A DNA stretch of 64,000 bases from Paralichthys olivaceus (taxonomy: Eukaryota; Chordata; Actinopteri; Pleuronectiformes; Paralichthyidae), in contig NC_091098.1 in the NCBI RefSeq assembly GCF_024713975.1, positions 11,566,816-11,630,815 on the forward strand, in the 5' to 3' direction. The translations under genes were made by a program, and so were the position numbers. Of the stretch, positions 12,604 to 24,500 are shown one piece after another. Within the stretch, counting starts at the first letter, position 1, and each line of letters opens with the position of its first letter. Under the pieces are notes generated by a model. It was not told the DNA's origin and ran no database searches. It saw only the letters and a list, made by a program, of their open reading frames with translations.

Positions 12604-14294
12604 AAAATACCAATAATTATCACTATAGCAAAATGACAAAGGTTCAACATATTGTTAAGGTAATTTATTACACAAGCATAACAGATCTCCCTCAGATTTG
12701 AAAAATGTTTGTCATCTCCTGCTCATAAGCGTTAAAAACCACAACCTTCACTCAGGAGCAACAACAAGTCTTTAAACTTAAAAAAAAAGAAGTGATTGTG
12801 ATGATTATTAGTTTAGACTGATATGAACATTTTACTCTTAATATATTTTTTGGCCAAACCTTTGCAGATGCACATCAACTATCTTAGATATGTCTGTAAA
12901 GGTATCTCATACCTTTAGAAAATACTACAACTGTGCTCACATCCAATGTCCAGCAACACGATTGTGTATCACAGTGCAGTGAGGATGTAATTCATAATGT
13001 GGCTCTGAGAAGGAACAAGAAGATTCTACTGTGCATGAGAGGGGGCGAGATGTTTTAAATGCTTAATAAATTATCAGAAATACAAATGTATGAGCAGCAA
13101 TAAACTTTGACAAATTGAGTCTTAATCTCTTCATACGGGAGAAGAAATCCAACTGCCACAGGCCCAGAATCTTTTACCCCAGTGACTTAGTTTCATAATT
13201 GATTGAATGAATTAAAGTAAAATAATTAAATTAGATAAATGTGTGTAAACAGAATAAATAAAATGCAAGTGTACATAATGCACAAAAGCTTGTCACCCCC
13301 ACCTCTCCAGCCTAACTTTCACATCATTACAAAAGTTGTTTATTTCGTTGCTTTCTATCTTAAACTTGAATAAAAGGCTCAACAGTATGATGTTATTCAT
13401 TAAAGAGCATGGCTTAGAGTTTTGTATGTTAACGTTACAGAAAAATACAGTTTTTTAAGTGGGGGGGGGGGTGCTGTTGTTTGAAGTGTTACTGTGGGGT
13501 GGTGCCATCGTGTGGTGAAATTTGAATTACACCAGTTAAAAAAACTTGAGAGAGAACAGTACACATTCCATGTTATGTATTTGTATTAATCAATATAAGT
13601 ACTGTTCATATACATGAAAATATTTGATAGTTCATGGAGTTAACGAAGTTAACTTCATATGAAGTTTCTAATGACACAACGTCCAAAGATGTTGAAAGAA
13701 TAATTCACTAGCAACCAAATGTACATGGATAACTTCAAGATAATGTTATAAATATGTGTTTTATATCTTACTAACATTACACAGGTAAAATATTCAAATA
13801 TAATTCCTTCAGAATATTACAAAGTAAACCAATAAACATTAATAATTATTTATGTGTCTGCCTAACTGAGGCATATCACGTCGCCTATTTAATCAAAATA
13901 AAAGATAAATAATTGTGACAATTCAATGTTCCATGTGGCTGACACAGTCCGTCATATTATTGTAATTTATATTTTGTACAAAGGTAAAGCTTTCAAGCTT
14001 CTGTTTAGGAACATATTTCCAACATTTGCGAAATGGCAGTAAATGTGCCACTAATTTTTAATATGGTGTCTTGATTTAAAATTAACTTAATATTGTTCTT
14101 TTCAATTCATTCCACAATAAACACCTGATTAAATAGGCAGAGATATCTGCAAAAACGATGACTGAAAAGTAAACAAGACAACCATTGAATATATTAAATA
14201 CATATATATATTAAAAAGCCAAATTATATGTTCTGTATTAAAAGTTTTCAAAAAACTTTTCTCATATCAGCGTGTAAATATTTGCCTCAGTCAG
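7670..14294. other. Gene-free spacer between hes3-like gene and T1R cluster
   Basis: No coding exon, tRNA or other RNA gene was recognised. From about 8.2 to 12.3 kb the sequence is of mixed, non-repetitive composition with several homeodomain-like cores (CAATTA/TAATTG, dense near 9780-9840) and GC-richer islands such as 8210-8290. It looks like regulatory DNA rather than transposon debris. From about 12.6 to 14.2 kb it becomes AT-rich with a G-run near 13460 and shows no further structure. Confidence 0.45.
12509..12601. repeat. (CA)n microsatellite
   Basis: About 92 bp of uninterrupted CA dinucleotides on the + strand. Confidence 0.97.
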
Positions 14295-17200
14295 CTACTG
14301 GCTAATAGTTTTGGTGTAGTTCTGAATGAGACCTTGAAAGTACTGCTGTGTATTTTTCTTAGGTTGGAAAATGATGATGTAACATTTTGGAATGAAGTAC
14401 CACGACAGAAAGGAGTAGAGACTGGAGAGCACTGCCAAGGCGTTAAATGTTTGGATGTATTTTCCCCGGTAAAGCATGTATTCAGTGGCAAAGATGATCC
14501 AGTTGAGGATCAGCAGCAGCAGACAGAACGTTATCGCTTTGGCCTCGTTGTAATTTTTGGGGAGGTCTTTTCCCATGTAGGAGAAAATAAAGCAAAGACT
14601 GCACAGAGACAGAAGTATAAATATAGAACCAAAGCAGGCTTTCAGATTGAAGTCACAACTAAGTATGATTTTATCTGGGTACCATACTGTTTCATTGTAG
14701 AGCCTGGGGGGTGCAGAGGAATAGCCAATGGTAAGGAAGATTGCCTGTGTAACAAATGCCACAGAGATGACCAGCCATTGTCCATGATACTTCATCCACC
14801 AGCTGTGCAGCTTGGGAAACTTGGCAGCCATTTTGAACACGCAAACAATTTGAAACGAGCGCACAACAAAACATGAGATACAAACAGTGTAGAACAAGAA
14901 GAACGGTAAGAACCTCAAGATACAAAAAGAAACAGTTGGTTTGCCAAAGTAAAAGAAAACACTGATACTACACAGACTGAGGCAGCCTAAGATTAGGAAG
15001 CACATGGGTCCCCCAGCAGATCTGACAACAGGGGTGTTGTAGTTCACGGCAAAGAGAACAGACATGGCGAGTGTGATGCCCACCAAGGCCCAGGCCCCGA
15101 CCATGATCAGTATAGCCCCAATGTCTGTGAATGGGATGTACTCCACCAGCCGCAGGTTACATGATGAGCTTCCTTCTGCAGACCACTCTGTCTCCTTACA
15201 GGCCATGCACTGGTAGGGATCCTCTGTTTAACAAGAGAGAGAGAGACACTTTGTTAATACAGTTGTAAAAAGATAATCAGACTGTGGAGGAAGTTGTGTA
15301 ACTCTTTTTATTTCATAATGTATGTTCTGCTAAGATAAGGTTTGTTCAATTCAAGTTGCTTTAATTTTTCACAATATTAAATATCTAAGAGTTGAAATGG
15401 AAGCGTATACATGTGTCCATTTGAAAGTAATAAGGATTTATTTACCTGTGCTGTTGACATAAGTTCCACTGGAACAGATTTGACAAGTGAAGCAGCACTT
15501 GTGGATTTCATCTGACTTTCTTACATATCCTACAGGACACTCTGGGGAACACAGTGAAGTAGGCACCTGTACAGGATGCGTATTTAAAAAACAACTAATA
15601 ATAGTATAATGGAAGTGAATATAATATCTATAAGTACATAAGTGAAGAAGGAATGCAGTGAAGTGTGCAGACAAACATACACAGGAAACTATAAATAAAA
15701 TGTAACAATAGGCACTTTCTAAAAGGGCCTGTAGATTACACATTGACACATTAACAGCTTTTATGAAATAAAGTTTGTACACATGTGCACCCGATAATAA
15801 CAAACCAAATCATTTTCATCATTATACACTGTTTATACACTGCACTTATTAAAGTACAGATGTACACACATGCACAGATCAATGGAGGAAAGATCAAGAA
15901 ACAAAACAAACATTAAACTGATCATCTTATTGTATTGTATTACACAAGATAAGTTAAAAAATAAACTCACCTCTCCACTCATGTACCACTCTATTTCTGT
16001 GCTGTTGATGAAAAAATTGACCGATGGGTGGACATGATAAAAGCCGATCTCCTGCGCATTACCACTGCTGTTCCAGAAAACTATAGAATAGGATCCAAAC
16101 TTGGGGTCACCGTTCTCATCGAACTGAACACTTTGATTTAAAAGCGTAAAGTTTGACTTCTTCAGCTCAGCGAGAACCTGATGTGGACACACAAAGATCA
16201 GATGAGCATCACTTGCATGTGTGAACAAGAGAAACTGAATCCTGCAGAGCAACTTCTCGATGCATATGTGATCATGATGAGAGGAGAGATATCTTAACGA
16301 TGTTGTTTGACAGAAGCTCAGGTGACTAAAATCATAAATACGTTTATCTTAAGGAATTTTGATCATTAGTTTTGACTCTACTAATTGTGGAAATACTCAA
16401 ATTCCCTCAAATGACTAAACTACCTCCAAACCTTACTGCTTGTTATAATATTTCACTTCAGTTTGCTGAGCTGCCTCAGACACTGTTGGAGGGAGCAACA
16501 ATAGTGTGATACTCTTCCTGACGGGTTATAAGAAGAGATTTGTCAGACTGTACAACTTGTTTGTTGTTATGGCTGCCAGGCTATCTCCTCGGCATATGTC
16601 ATTTCTCTGTGTATTTATGTTAAGTAGGCTGTGCAGTCCCGGATGCAGGATTGGGCCCGACAGGTGGAGGCGTGGCCTGCCTTCACTCAGCAGCACCTGC
16701 AGGTGTTTCCTCTCCCTCCTCCTGATTGGCGGATCCCCAGACTGCTAAACCAATCAGCAGAGAGCATCTGCCCTATATAGTCTCCAGCTGAGGCGTCTCT
16801 CGAGTTGGTTGATTGGCAATACGTTTTGTTTGTTGGATGTGAATGAATTGTGTGAGTGTTAAACTTAGTGTGTTGCTGTATAGCCTCACTAGTTTCTTGG
16901 GCGTTGCTTACTTTGTGTTCTGTTTGCAGGTTTAGTGTTTATTAGAGGAGATTATTTTTGCATTTGTTTTTGAAGAAGCATTAGCTCTAGGTTAGAGTCC
17001 TCTTTTGGTTATATCTATTTGTTTGTTTGAGCAACACTTGCAGGCCTTTGTTTCTGTTCGCCTCATTTCAATTGTTTAAAACCTTATTTGGAACTCTGTA
17101 AATAAATAACTTTAAATTCAATTACCAATTCCAGCTTGTTTATGTACTTTCCTTTCTCTCTACGAGCTAGGGTCGTGACATTTGTTTAATTCTGACACCA

Positions 17201-19732
17201 AGGCAATGGTTGTATGGGAATGCACACTAATCCAAACTTTTAAAGGATAAAAAACTAAAAGTGTGTGGAAATCACACAAAACCTATGGACACTGTTTTGA
17301 TGGCTATCAACAGATTCAAGTTTACAGGTGACAGTAGACATTACAGACAAACCCTTACAAATATCCCTATAAAGACTGAAAAAAGAGCTTCATCATGGTG
17401 TGGATCTATTACTTGTGTAAAAAGGCTCTCTAGTGTCAACTTCAGCTCTAATCGTTCTCTCTCATTCTCCCTCCCCTGCATGTGGACTGATCAGACTGCA
17501 CCCGTTCTTTCATTCAGTCTGGAGTTAACGACAGAGTAGGAGGATCCTATACCTGAAGGACAGGTAGAGGACAGACAGAGATTACAAAACTATTGCTTCA
17601 CCAGAAAACTGTACAGTGGAATTTGAATGTTGTAGGCAAATAAACAAGCTGGACTAAATAGTGTGATATTGACTGAACTATTTACATTGATCCAGCACAC
17701 AATGAAGAGGGAAACTTCAATGAGATTAATTGTATACTTACCATGTGAGGGTACACTGCAGTGCTGTCATTAAATGTGCTGGCTCCACATTGCAAAACAC
17801 TGTGTAAGGCGTGAGCGATGGCATACACAGCAGAATAAACAGGAAAAGAGAAAGATGGGTCTGCTGTAATGATATCTTCTGCACTCAGGCTGTTGCAGTT
17901 GCAAACCTGATTACACAACGTCTGCTGTCCTTCATGTCCACACTGAGTGTGGCTTTTAAAAGATGAGATGAAATCACTGAAACCAGGTATCCCAACGACT
18001 GTCTGAGACACTCCGAGCACAGTTCCAATATTTCTGATTCCTTTCTTTTTGGGGAGCTGCTTGTTCAAGGCCCATCCATCATCTGCTATCCACACCTTGT
18101 TTGAGATATTCAGTTGTATTGCTGATTCAATGAGAGCTTCAACATTCACTTTTGAAGCAAAAACAATAATTATGTGTATTTTCTGTTCCTCTATCTGTTT
18201 GAACATTTGCAAGTAATTAATTTTGTTATCGAGACTTTTGGTGTACGCCAGGCAGATCTCAGAGTCCCTAATCACATTTAAGAACATTTCAAGTCCATCA
18301 ATGCCAAAATCATTGTCAGTGTGAAGGAAGGCAACCCAGCGCCAGTTGAAGTGTTGCAGAATGCTAACAATCACTGTTATGGTGTCTTTATTAGGATGGA
18401 CTGTGCGTAGGAAAGAGGGGAATTTAGCTTTCTTTGAAAGGACAGAACTAGAAGATCCATAACTGACCTGCCAAAAGAGTAATAGTGAAATGAATCAAAT
18501 TCATTTACATAAATCCTCAAATGTAATGTTAAATTCAGTTTTACATTATAAAACTATTTGAATTGATAATTACATCCTGATATCATTTATTTTTCATTAC
18601 TTAGTCAAGCTGGAGAAAAAAATACAGTTGGCAAACTTACCACAGGAACGAGATTCACCATGAACATTGAGGCTACGGTCAGGGCCTGAGTGGTTGTGAA
18701 AGGACCAACCACTGCGATCACGTCAGATACATTGGACTTGTGTGTTTCACCCCAAGCTTCAATCAAGCCATTGACTGACATGAGGTTAAAAATCGCTGGG
18801 AAATTCCGTGTGTCTGAGCAGTGGTCAAAAATCTCATAGCCAAGAGACAGATTTGGCAGCAGTTCGGTAGAGTTGTTGATTTCCTCCACAGCGAATCTCA
18901 TCAACTGAAACCTTCGATAATTTGGCAGAAGGAAGGGTTGACTGTGGACAAAGAACAGACAGCAGTAGAGTTTAGCGTTCTCAGTTTGGTTTCAGAGATC
19001 CTTATTTGCAACAAGCTCAGTGCCTGAGAGAGAGGGGGCGCTATAGACTAGGTCGAGCTATTGATCTCATGTTGCACAGCTCTTGAAAATATAATAAACT
19101 GGAATGGCACTCTATAGAGCACATACCTCTGCCAAAGCCTCACAGTCCCCTTAAATTCAATCAAGTAGCACCAAATTGCACACATTCATAGAAATCAGTT
19201 CCCTAAATGTACCTGGTTTTATTAAACAGGATCCATGCATTATTCCTGGGGAAATTGATGTAAATTTTAAAATACAACCTAACTCATAATGTTAAAGAAA
19301 ATTTCGGTTAGGATCCGCCCCAAAATTTAATGAGTTCCCACTTGGCCCATGTTGCATCCTTCCACCAAATCTGTTTAGGAGATTTTGTGATAGTCTGCTG
19401 ACAAACAAACAAGCCAACCAGCAAACAAACCAGTAAACCGGGCTGGATATATAATGTCCTTGGCAGAGGTAAATGTCTATTACCCTGAATTTTCTCCATT
19501 AGCTTAAGTGTCGCAACATATTGATAAAAAATCATTGTAAAACTCACCTGGAGCAGTCAAAGGCCTCTGGTCTGACATGATAATCAATGGTGCTGACGTG
19601 ATGAATATCAAAAAGTCCACCTATCAGATAATCTCCTTCCAGCTGAAACTCCGAGGCTGGGACTGTGCATTGAGTCGAGGAGGCACGTAGAAGAGAGCCC
19701 AGCAGACACAGAGAAGCAAGAAAATCTTTCAT
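14295..19732 (-). CDS. Taste receptor type 1, tas1r2-like, copy A
   Basis: Class C GPCR of the T1R family; T1R2-type subunits pair with T1R3 in taste cells. Six exons: 19548-19732, 18641-18941, 17742-18467, 15971-16177, 15446-15566, 14295-15223. All boundaries are GT-AG with consistent phases, giving 822 residues with no stop. Order: signal peptide (about 1-20), Venus-flytrap domain with LEGDYLIGGLFDIH and MRFAVEEINNSTELLP, nine-cysteine CRD encoded by exon 5 and the start of exon 6, then 7TM with TPVVRSAGGPMCFLILG and GKDLPKNYNEAKAITF. PGFSDF, CNQVC, SNFTLL and the NTQQYF-type tail resemble T1R2 more than T1R1, so member assignment is inference. Residue 394 is Phe (17772-17774) where copies B and C have Cys. 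The start MKDFL was chosen by homology with the other copies; an in-frame ATG lies eight codons upstream. Confidence 0.88.
16565..17180 (+). mobile_element. Solo LTR of an LTR retrotransposon
   Basis: A 616-bp unit starts TGTTATGG and ends CGTGACA. It is flanked by a perfect 5-bp direct repeat TTTGT (16560-16564 and 17181-17185), the mark of retroelement integration. Inside are CCAAT (16750-16754), TATATAG (16774-16780) and a poly(A) hexamer AATAAA (17101-17106) in the order expected for U3-R-U5 read on the + strand. There is no internal coding region or second LTR, so it is a solo LTR left by recombination. It sits in intron 3 of T1R copy A, antisense to the gene. Superfamily (Gypsy-like or other) is not determined. 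Confidence 0.75.
19126..19473. repeat. Interspersed repeat with TACCTCTGCCAA termini
   Basis: The unit begins ATACCTCTGCCAA and ends TTGGCAGAGGTA, so its ends are inverted repeats. The interior has CACCAAATTGCACA, GGATCCATG, GGATCCGCC and CCTTCCACCAAAT blocks typical of a widespread fish repeat. A second, partial copy of the family is at 50998-51225. It lies in intron 1 of T1R copy A. It is probably a non-autonomous element. Confidence 0.6.
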
Positions 19733-19844
19733 GGTTGTAAAGGTTTCATTAATCAATCTGAGTTATGAGACACTGGAGCAGGTTAAGCCCCATTGACCAT
19801 TTCCATGCACCTATACATGGTTGGAGGAAAACTCACAAATCAGT

Positions 19845-19852
19845 ATGCAAAA
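19845..19852. promoter_or_regulatory. Octamer-like motif upstream of T1R copy A
   Basis: ATGCAAAA lies 113 nt upstream of the start codon within a block (ACAAATCAGTATGCAAAA) that is also upstream of copy C and, more diverged, copy B. ATGCAAAT is the POU-factor octamer. Pou2f3 is known to specify sweet, umami and bitter taste cells, so this is a candidate site. Binding is inferred. Confidence 0.45.
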
Positions 19853-20667
19853 GCATTGCACAGACTTCCTGTAATGTCTACATGCAGGGTTTCATAACCA
19901 AGTGTGAGTGTGAAATGCTTCTACCAGGAATAAATACTGTAATTATTTAAAGAAAGTTCCTTCCTTAAAGGCAAAATTATTATTTCACTTTAGCCTTTCA
20001 AGTGACTTTGTGTGACAGATATTAGAATAACAAAAATAATATGTCTGTTTTGCTACAATGTTAGTCTATATCATCCCCAAGGTTTTAAGGACTATATCAG
20101 GAAATATCAAGACTAACACTGTGTGTACACAGGAGTGTTAGCGTGAGCAGCACATTAGCAGTGCAGCAGCAGAACTTTTAGTCTATTGCACATTGCACAA
20201 GTGTGTCCACATCACTTTTTGTTCTTTTATTCGTAGACAAAATGCGGCTGGGACCAGAACATGGTTCAAAAAGGTTGTCCATAGTCTCTTGGGTGTTTTG
20301 GGCAGAACAGTGTCATCTTCTATTAGCTCAAAAAGACAGGTGAACCCTCATCCTGTTGGATTACTGTGATAAGGATAGATATGCAACCTTGCCTTTTATC
20401 TAAAATTTGTGGCCCAGACACACACATAGAGAGGAAGAGAGAGTGAATGAAAACTGTACAACAGACACTGACCAGCTAGTGTTTATTCATCACACTACAA
20501 GGCAACTGAAGATCTTTGCTGTTGCAAACCATGGAGGCAGTGTGTTTAAACAGGGCCTTACCCCTCACCAGGGTGGCAACACACACAGACAAGTTGCATA
20601 AACACATTTTAAATAAAGTGGGCGGATAAATAAAGATGAAGACGCAACATTTGCACAGGGGGCTTCA

Positions 20668-20750
20668 TTTACATTTATATTTACATTTAGGGCATTTAGC
20701 AGACGCTTTTGTCCAAAGCGACTTACAATAAGTACAGACTTACAGCTTCC
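20668..20750. repeat. Short interspersed fish repeat (GCATTTAGCAGACGCTTTT type)
   Basis: Contains TTTAGGGCATTTAGCAGACG, then CTTTTGTCCAAAGCGACTTA, a sequence well known from interspersed repeats in many teleost genomes. Only a short fragment is present. The exact boundaries are uncertain. Confidence 0.6.
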
Positions 20751-20903
20751 CTATATATCCAGGAAAGAAACAAGCACCAAGCTCAGATAAACAGATTGAT
20801 ATTAGTATAGTGCCATTTCCAGAATGTTGTCATTGGCAAATATACACAAATGAATTGGAATTAACCCAGTATCTTTTGTTTATTCTCAGAGGCCACCTCC
20901 TCT

Positions 20904-21020
20904 TACAATACATCTCTGCACCACACATTTGAAAGAGGAACATTTGCAACCACGCGGCAGTTGCAAGTGATAGATGATCTGGGCTCTCACCAGAATTTGA
21001 ATTCCTCATAGAAGTGGGCG
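20904..21020 (-). pseudogene. Degenerate copy of rer1 exon 5 region, upstream of T1R copy A
   Basis: CTCTCACCAGAATTTGAATTC followed by CTCATAGAAGTGGGCG aligns to the rer1 exon 5 donor side at 36775-36820, with a short deletion. The preceding intron blocks also match (ATTTGAAAGA, then ATTTGCAA, corresponding to 36708-36735). The exon frame is broken and the 5' half of the exon is not recognisable. It sits between T1R copy A and copy B, on the same strand as rer1, as expected if the tandem duplication unit included part of rer1. Confidence 0.65.
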
Positions 21021-21587
21021 TTGTCCTGGAAGTTGAGGTTAAAGGCTCATAAAGAAAGATGAGTCAGCAATACGGCTGAACCATTGTTCAGATTTAAGAC
21101 TAACTTAAATCAATCTCAATTGAAAACATACATCATGCATGTAAAGAAATACTACAAATGCATGGTCTGAGATGTTACTAACATAGTATGTATCCTAAAT
21201 TAAACATCACACTAAGACCAAATAAATCTATATATTATATAAATATATTTTATAATTCATTTTGTTGAAATTATCCAATCACAAAGTAGGTTCATTAGTC
21301 AGGTTCTGTAATAATACAAATAATATGGGTACAGGTGGGAAAATAATAGTTTCCTTATCTCAAATTACACATTTCTGATACTGTTTCAAGATGGAATCAT
21401 AAGGAAATGAGGACGAAAAAACTATAAGTGAAAAAATAAAGACGAGCTGTAGAACAACAGGCCGGAACAGTGAACCTAACTTTAGCCCAATTTGAAAAAT
21501 GAAAAACAAACCTTTCCTGTAACAAAAAAAAAAGACAAAATGAAGCCTAAAGATTTCTGTCTTCAGTGACATATTTGTGTCAGTCTG

Positions 21588-24500
21588 CTACTGGCTAATA
21601 GTTTTGGTGTAGTTCTGAATGAGACCTTGAAAGTACTGCTGTGTGTTTTTCTTAGGTTGGAAAATGATGATGTAACATTTTGGAATGAAGTACCACAACA
21701 GAAAGGAGTAGAGACTGAAGAGCACTGCCAAGGCGTTAAATGTTTGGATGTATCTTCCCCGGTAAAGCATGTATTCAGTGGCAAAGATGATCCAGTTGAG
21801 GATCAGCAGCAGCAGACAGAACGTTATTGCTTTGGCCTCGTTGTAATTTTTGGGGAGGTCTTTTCCCATGTAGGAGAAAATAAAGCAAAGAGAGCACAGA
21901 GACAGAAGTATAAATATAGAACCAAAGCAGGCTTTCAGATTGAAGTCACAACTAAGTATGATTTTATCTGGGTACCATACTGTTTCATTGTAGAGCCTGG
22001 AGGGTGCAGAGGAATAGCCAATGGTAAGGAAGATTGCCTGAGTAACAAATGCCACAGAGATGACCAGCCATTGTCCATGATACTTCATCCACCAGCTGTG
22101 CAGCTTGGGAAACTTGGCAGCCATTTTGAACACGCAAACAATTTGAAAGGAGCGCACAACAAAACATGAGATACAAACAGTGTAGAACAAGAAGAACGGT
22201 AAGAACCTCAAGATACAAAAAGAAACAGTTGGTTTGCCAAAGTAAAAGAAAACACTGATACTACACAGACTGAGGCAGCCTAAGATTAGGAAGCACATGG
22301 GTCCCCCAGCAGATCTGACAACAGGGGTGTTGTAGTTCACGGCAAAGAGAACAGACATGGCGAGTGTGATGCCCACCAAGGCCCAGGCCCCGACCATGAT
22401 CAGTATAGCCCCAATGTCTGTAAATGGGATGTACTCCACCAGCCGCAGGTTACATGATGAGCTTCCTTCTGCAGACCACTCTGTCTCCTTACAGGCCATG
22501 CACTGGTAGGGATCCTCTGTTGAACAAGAGAGAGAGAGACACTTTGTTAATACAGTTGTAAAAAGATAATCAGACTGTGGAGGAAGCAGTTTTACTCTCT
22601 TCAGCTTTCATAATCTACCACTGCAGTGCCTGTTCTGAACCAGTCTGTTTGGAATGTTCTGTTCTCTTGTACTGTGTTAATCCTCAGAAGCTACTTCAGA
22701 ATTATTCCCTGTCCTATGAGTTCGCCTCAAACAGTTCTACAATATGAAGTCACTTTTATTGTTTGTGTGTTGGATGTTGTGTGCAGAGCTTTTTATAAAC
22801 AGTCTATAGTAGATTCTTCATCCATGTTCAAGGGTCAAAGTTAAAAAAATGGAAGCTTATAGGTGTCTGAATGTTAAACAGCTTTGGAAATGACAGGAGT
22901 CCTCTCTCATCAAGACAAAATGCTTTTTTAAGTGTTCTTGTTTTCCTCCATAATAATTTACCTGTGCTGTTGACATATGTTCCTTTTGGACAGATTTGAC
23001 AAGTGAAACAGCATTTGTGGATTCCATCTGGATTTTTTGCATATCCCTCAGGACATGGTGGGGAACACCGCGAAGTAGGCACCTGAATTGTTCATCAGCA
23101 AAGTAATTAAAGAAAAGAAAATACTGTTGAGGGCACTCACACCAACATTCATATGCAGCTTTTAAAGGTCCAGTGTGTAATATTAAGGTGAAATTGATCT
23201 ATTGTCAGAAATTGAATATAACATAATCCTTTTCATCGATGTGTTTCATCTAAAATGTCTTTACTCTAGAATGAGCCCATTATATTTGGGCTGCAACATG
23301 CACCTTCACCACTAGATATCACTAAATTCTGCATGCAGAACCTTTAAGTATCTTGACATGTTTTGTAAAATGGGAACATCCTGTTTAGACACTGAGTAAT
23401 ATTTACATTCCCTCATATGCCAATATGTCAAACCACCATCTGTTTGTGATAACAGTTTGTCTGCTCTTTCCACTGCCGTTAAATGTGTTTTTTAAGCACC
23501 ATCTTCTCAAACAACATACTGTACACAAAGTCTTGATATTTTGTATTCTCATACACATGATTAGGGAAAAAACACGACTTACTTCTTCACCTGAGTACCA
23601 CTGTATTTTGGTGTTGTTCATGAAAAAATGGGGACATGTGTGAAAATCGTAAAAGCCGATCCTCTGGGCTTCACCACTCTGGTTCCAGAGAACTATATAA
23701 TAGGATCCAAACCTGGGATTGCCATTCGGATCAAACCGAATATTTTGATTTAAAAGCATAAAGTTTGACTTCTTCAGCTCTGCTAGAACCTGATGTGGAC
23801 ACACAAAGTTCAGAGGACCGTTACTACTTTTGTTGGTTGTAAAGTTTAAATGTTGTGTGTTATATGATGTGTTTGTGATAAAACTCACGTGAGCCAATTA
23901 TTTTGGATTAAGATCAACTTATCTACAGGTTCTATCATCATAAATGTGGGGAAAAATCTAATATAAACTTTCTAATCATTTGTATACTCACCATGTATGG
24001 GTACACTGTAATGTTGTCATTACATTGACCAGCTTCACATTGTAGGACATTGTGTAAGGCGTTTGCAACAGCATATACAGCAGAATACACAGCAAAAGAG
24101 AAGGATGGGTCCATAGAAATGAGATCCTCTGCACTCAGGCTGTCACAGTTGCAAACCTGATTACAAAACGTTGGTTGCTTTACATTACCACAGTGAGTCC
24201 TGCTTTTGGAAGAATGGATAAAATCACTGAAACCGGGTATCATCACTACTGACTGAGAAAGGCCGAGTACAGTTCCAATATTTTGGATTCCTGTCTCCTT
24301 GAGAAGTATCTTGTTTAAGGACCAGGTGTCTGTTGCTATCCACACCTTGTTGGTGACATTCAGTCTAATTGCTGACTTAATGAGAGTTTCAGAAGTCAAC
24401 TCAGGAGCAAAGACAACAATGATGTGTATCTTCAGTGCATCTATCTGTTGGAACATTTGGGAGTGATTAGTGTTGTCAGTGAGCTTTTTGGTGAACGGCA

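Noticed and set aside
12371-12650. Open frames of repeated Cys-Val over the (CA)n tract, and similar ones at 50160-50521 and 53880-54136
   Set aside because: Dinucleotide repeats have no stops in several frames; these are translation artefacts of microsatellites.
14334-14876. A 180-codon open frame on the + strand, repeated at 21627-22169 and 28497-29039
   Set aside because: It is antisense to the 7TM exon of each T1R copy. Its conservation is explained by the near identity of that exon, and it has no recognisable domain.
20290-20345. Possible remnant of rer1 exon 6 (GGGCAGAACAGTG, CTCAAAAAGACAGGTGAAC)
   Set aside because: Matches to rer1 are short and interrupted, and the counterpart upstream of copy B is missing; too weak without an alignment score.
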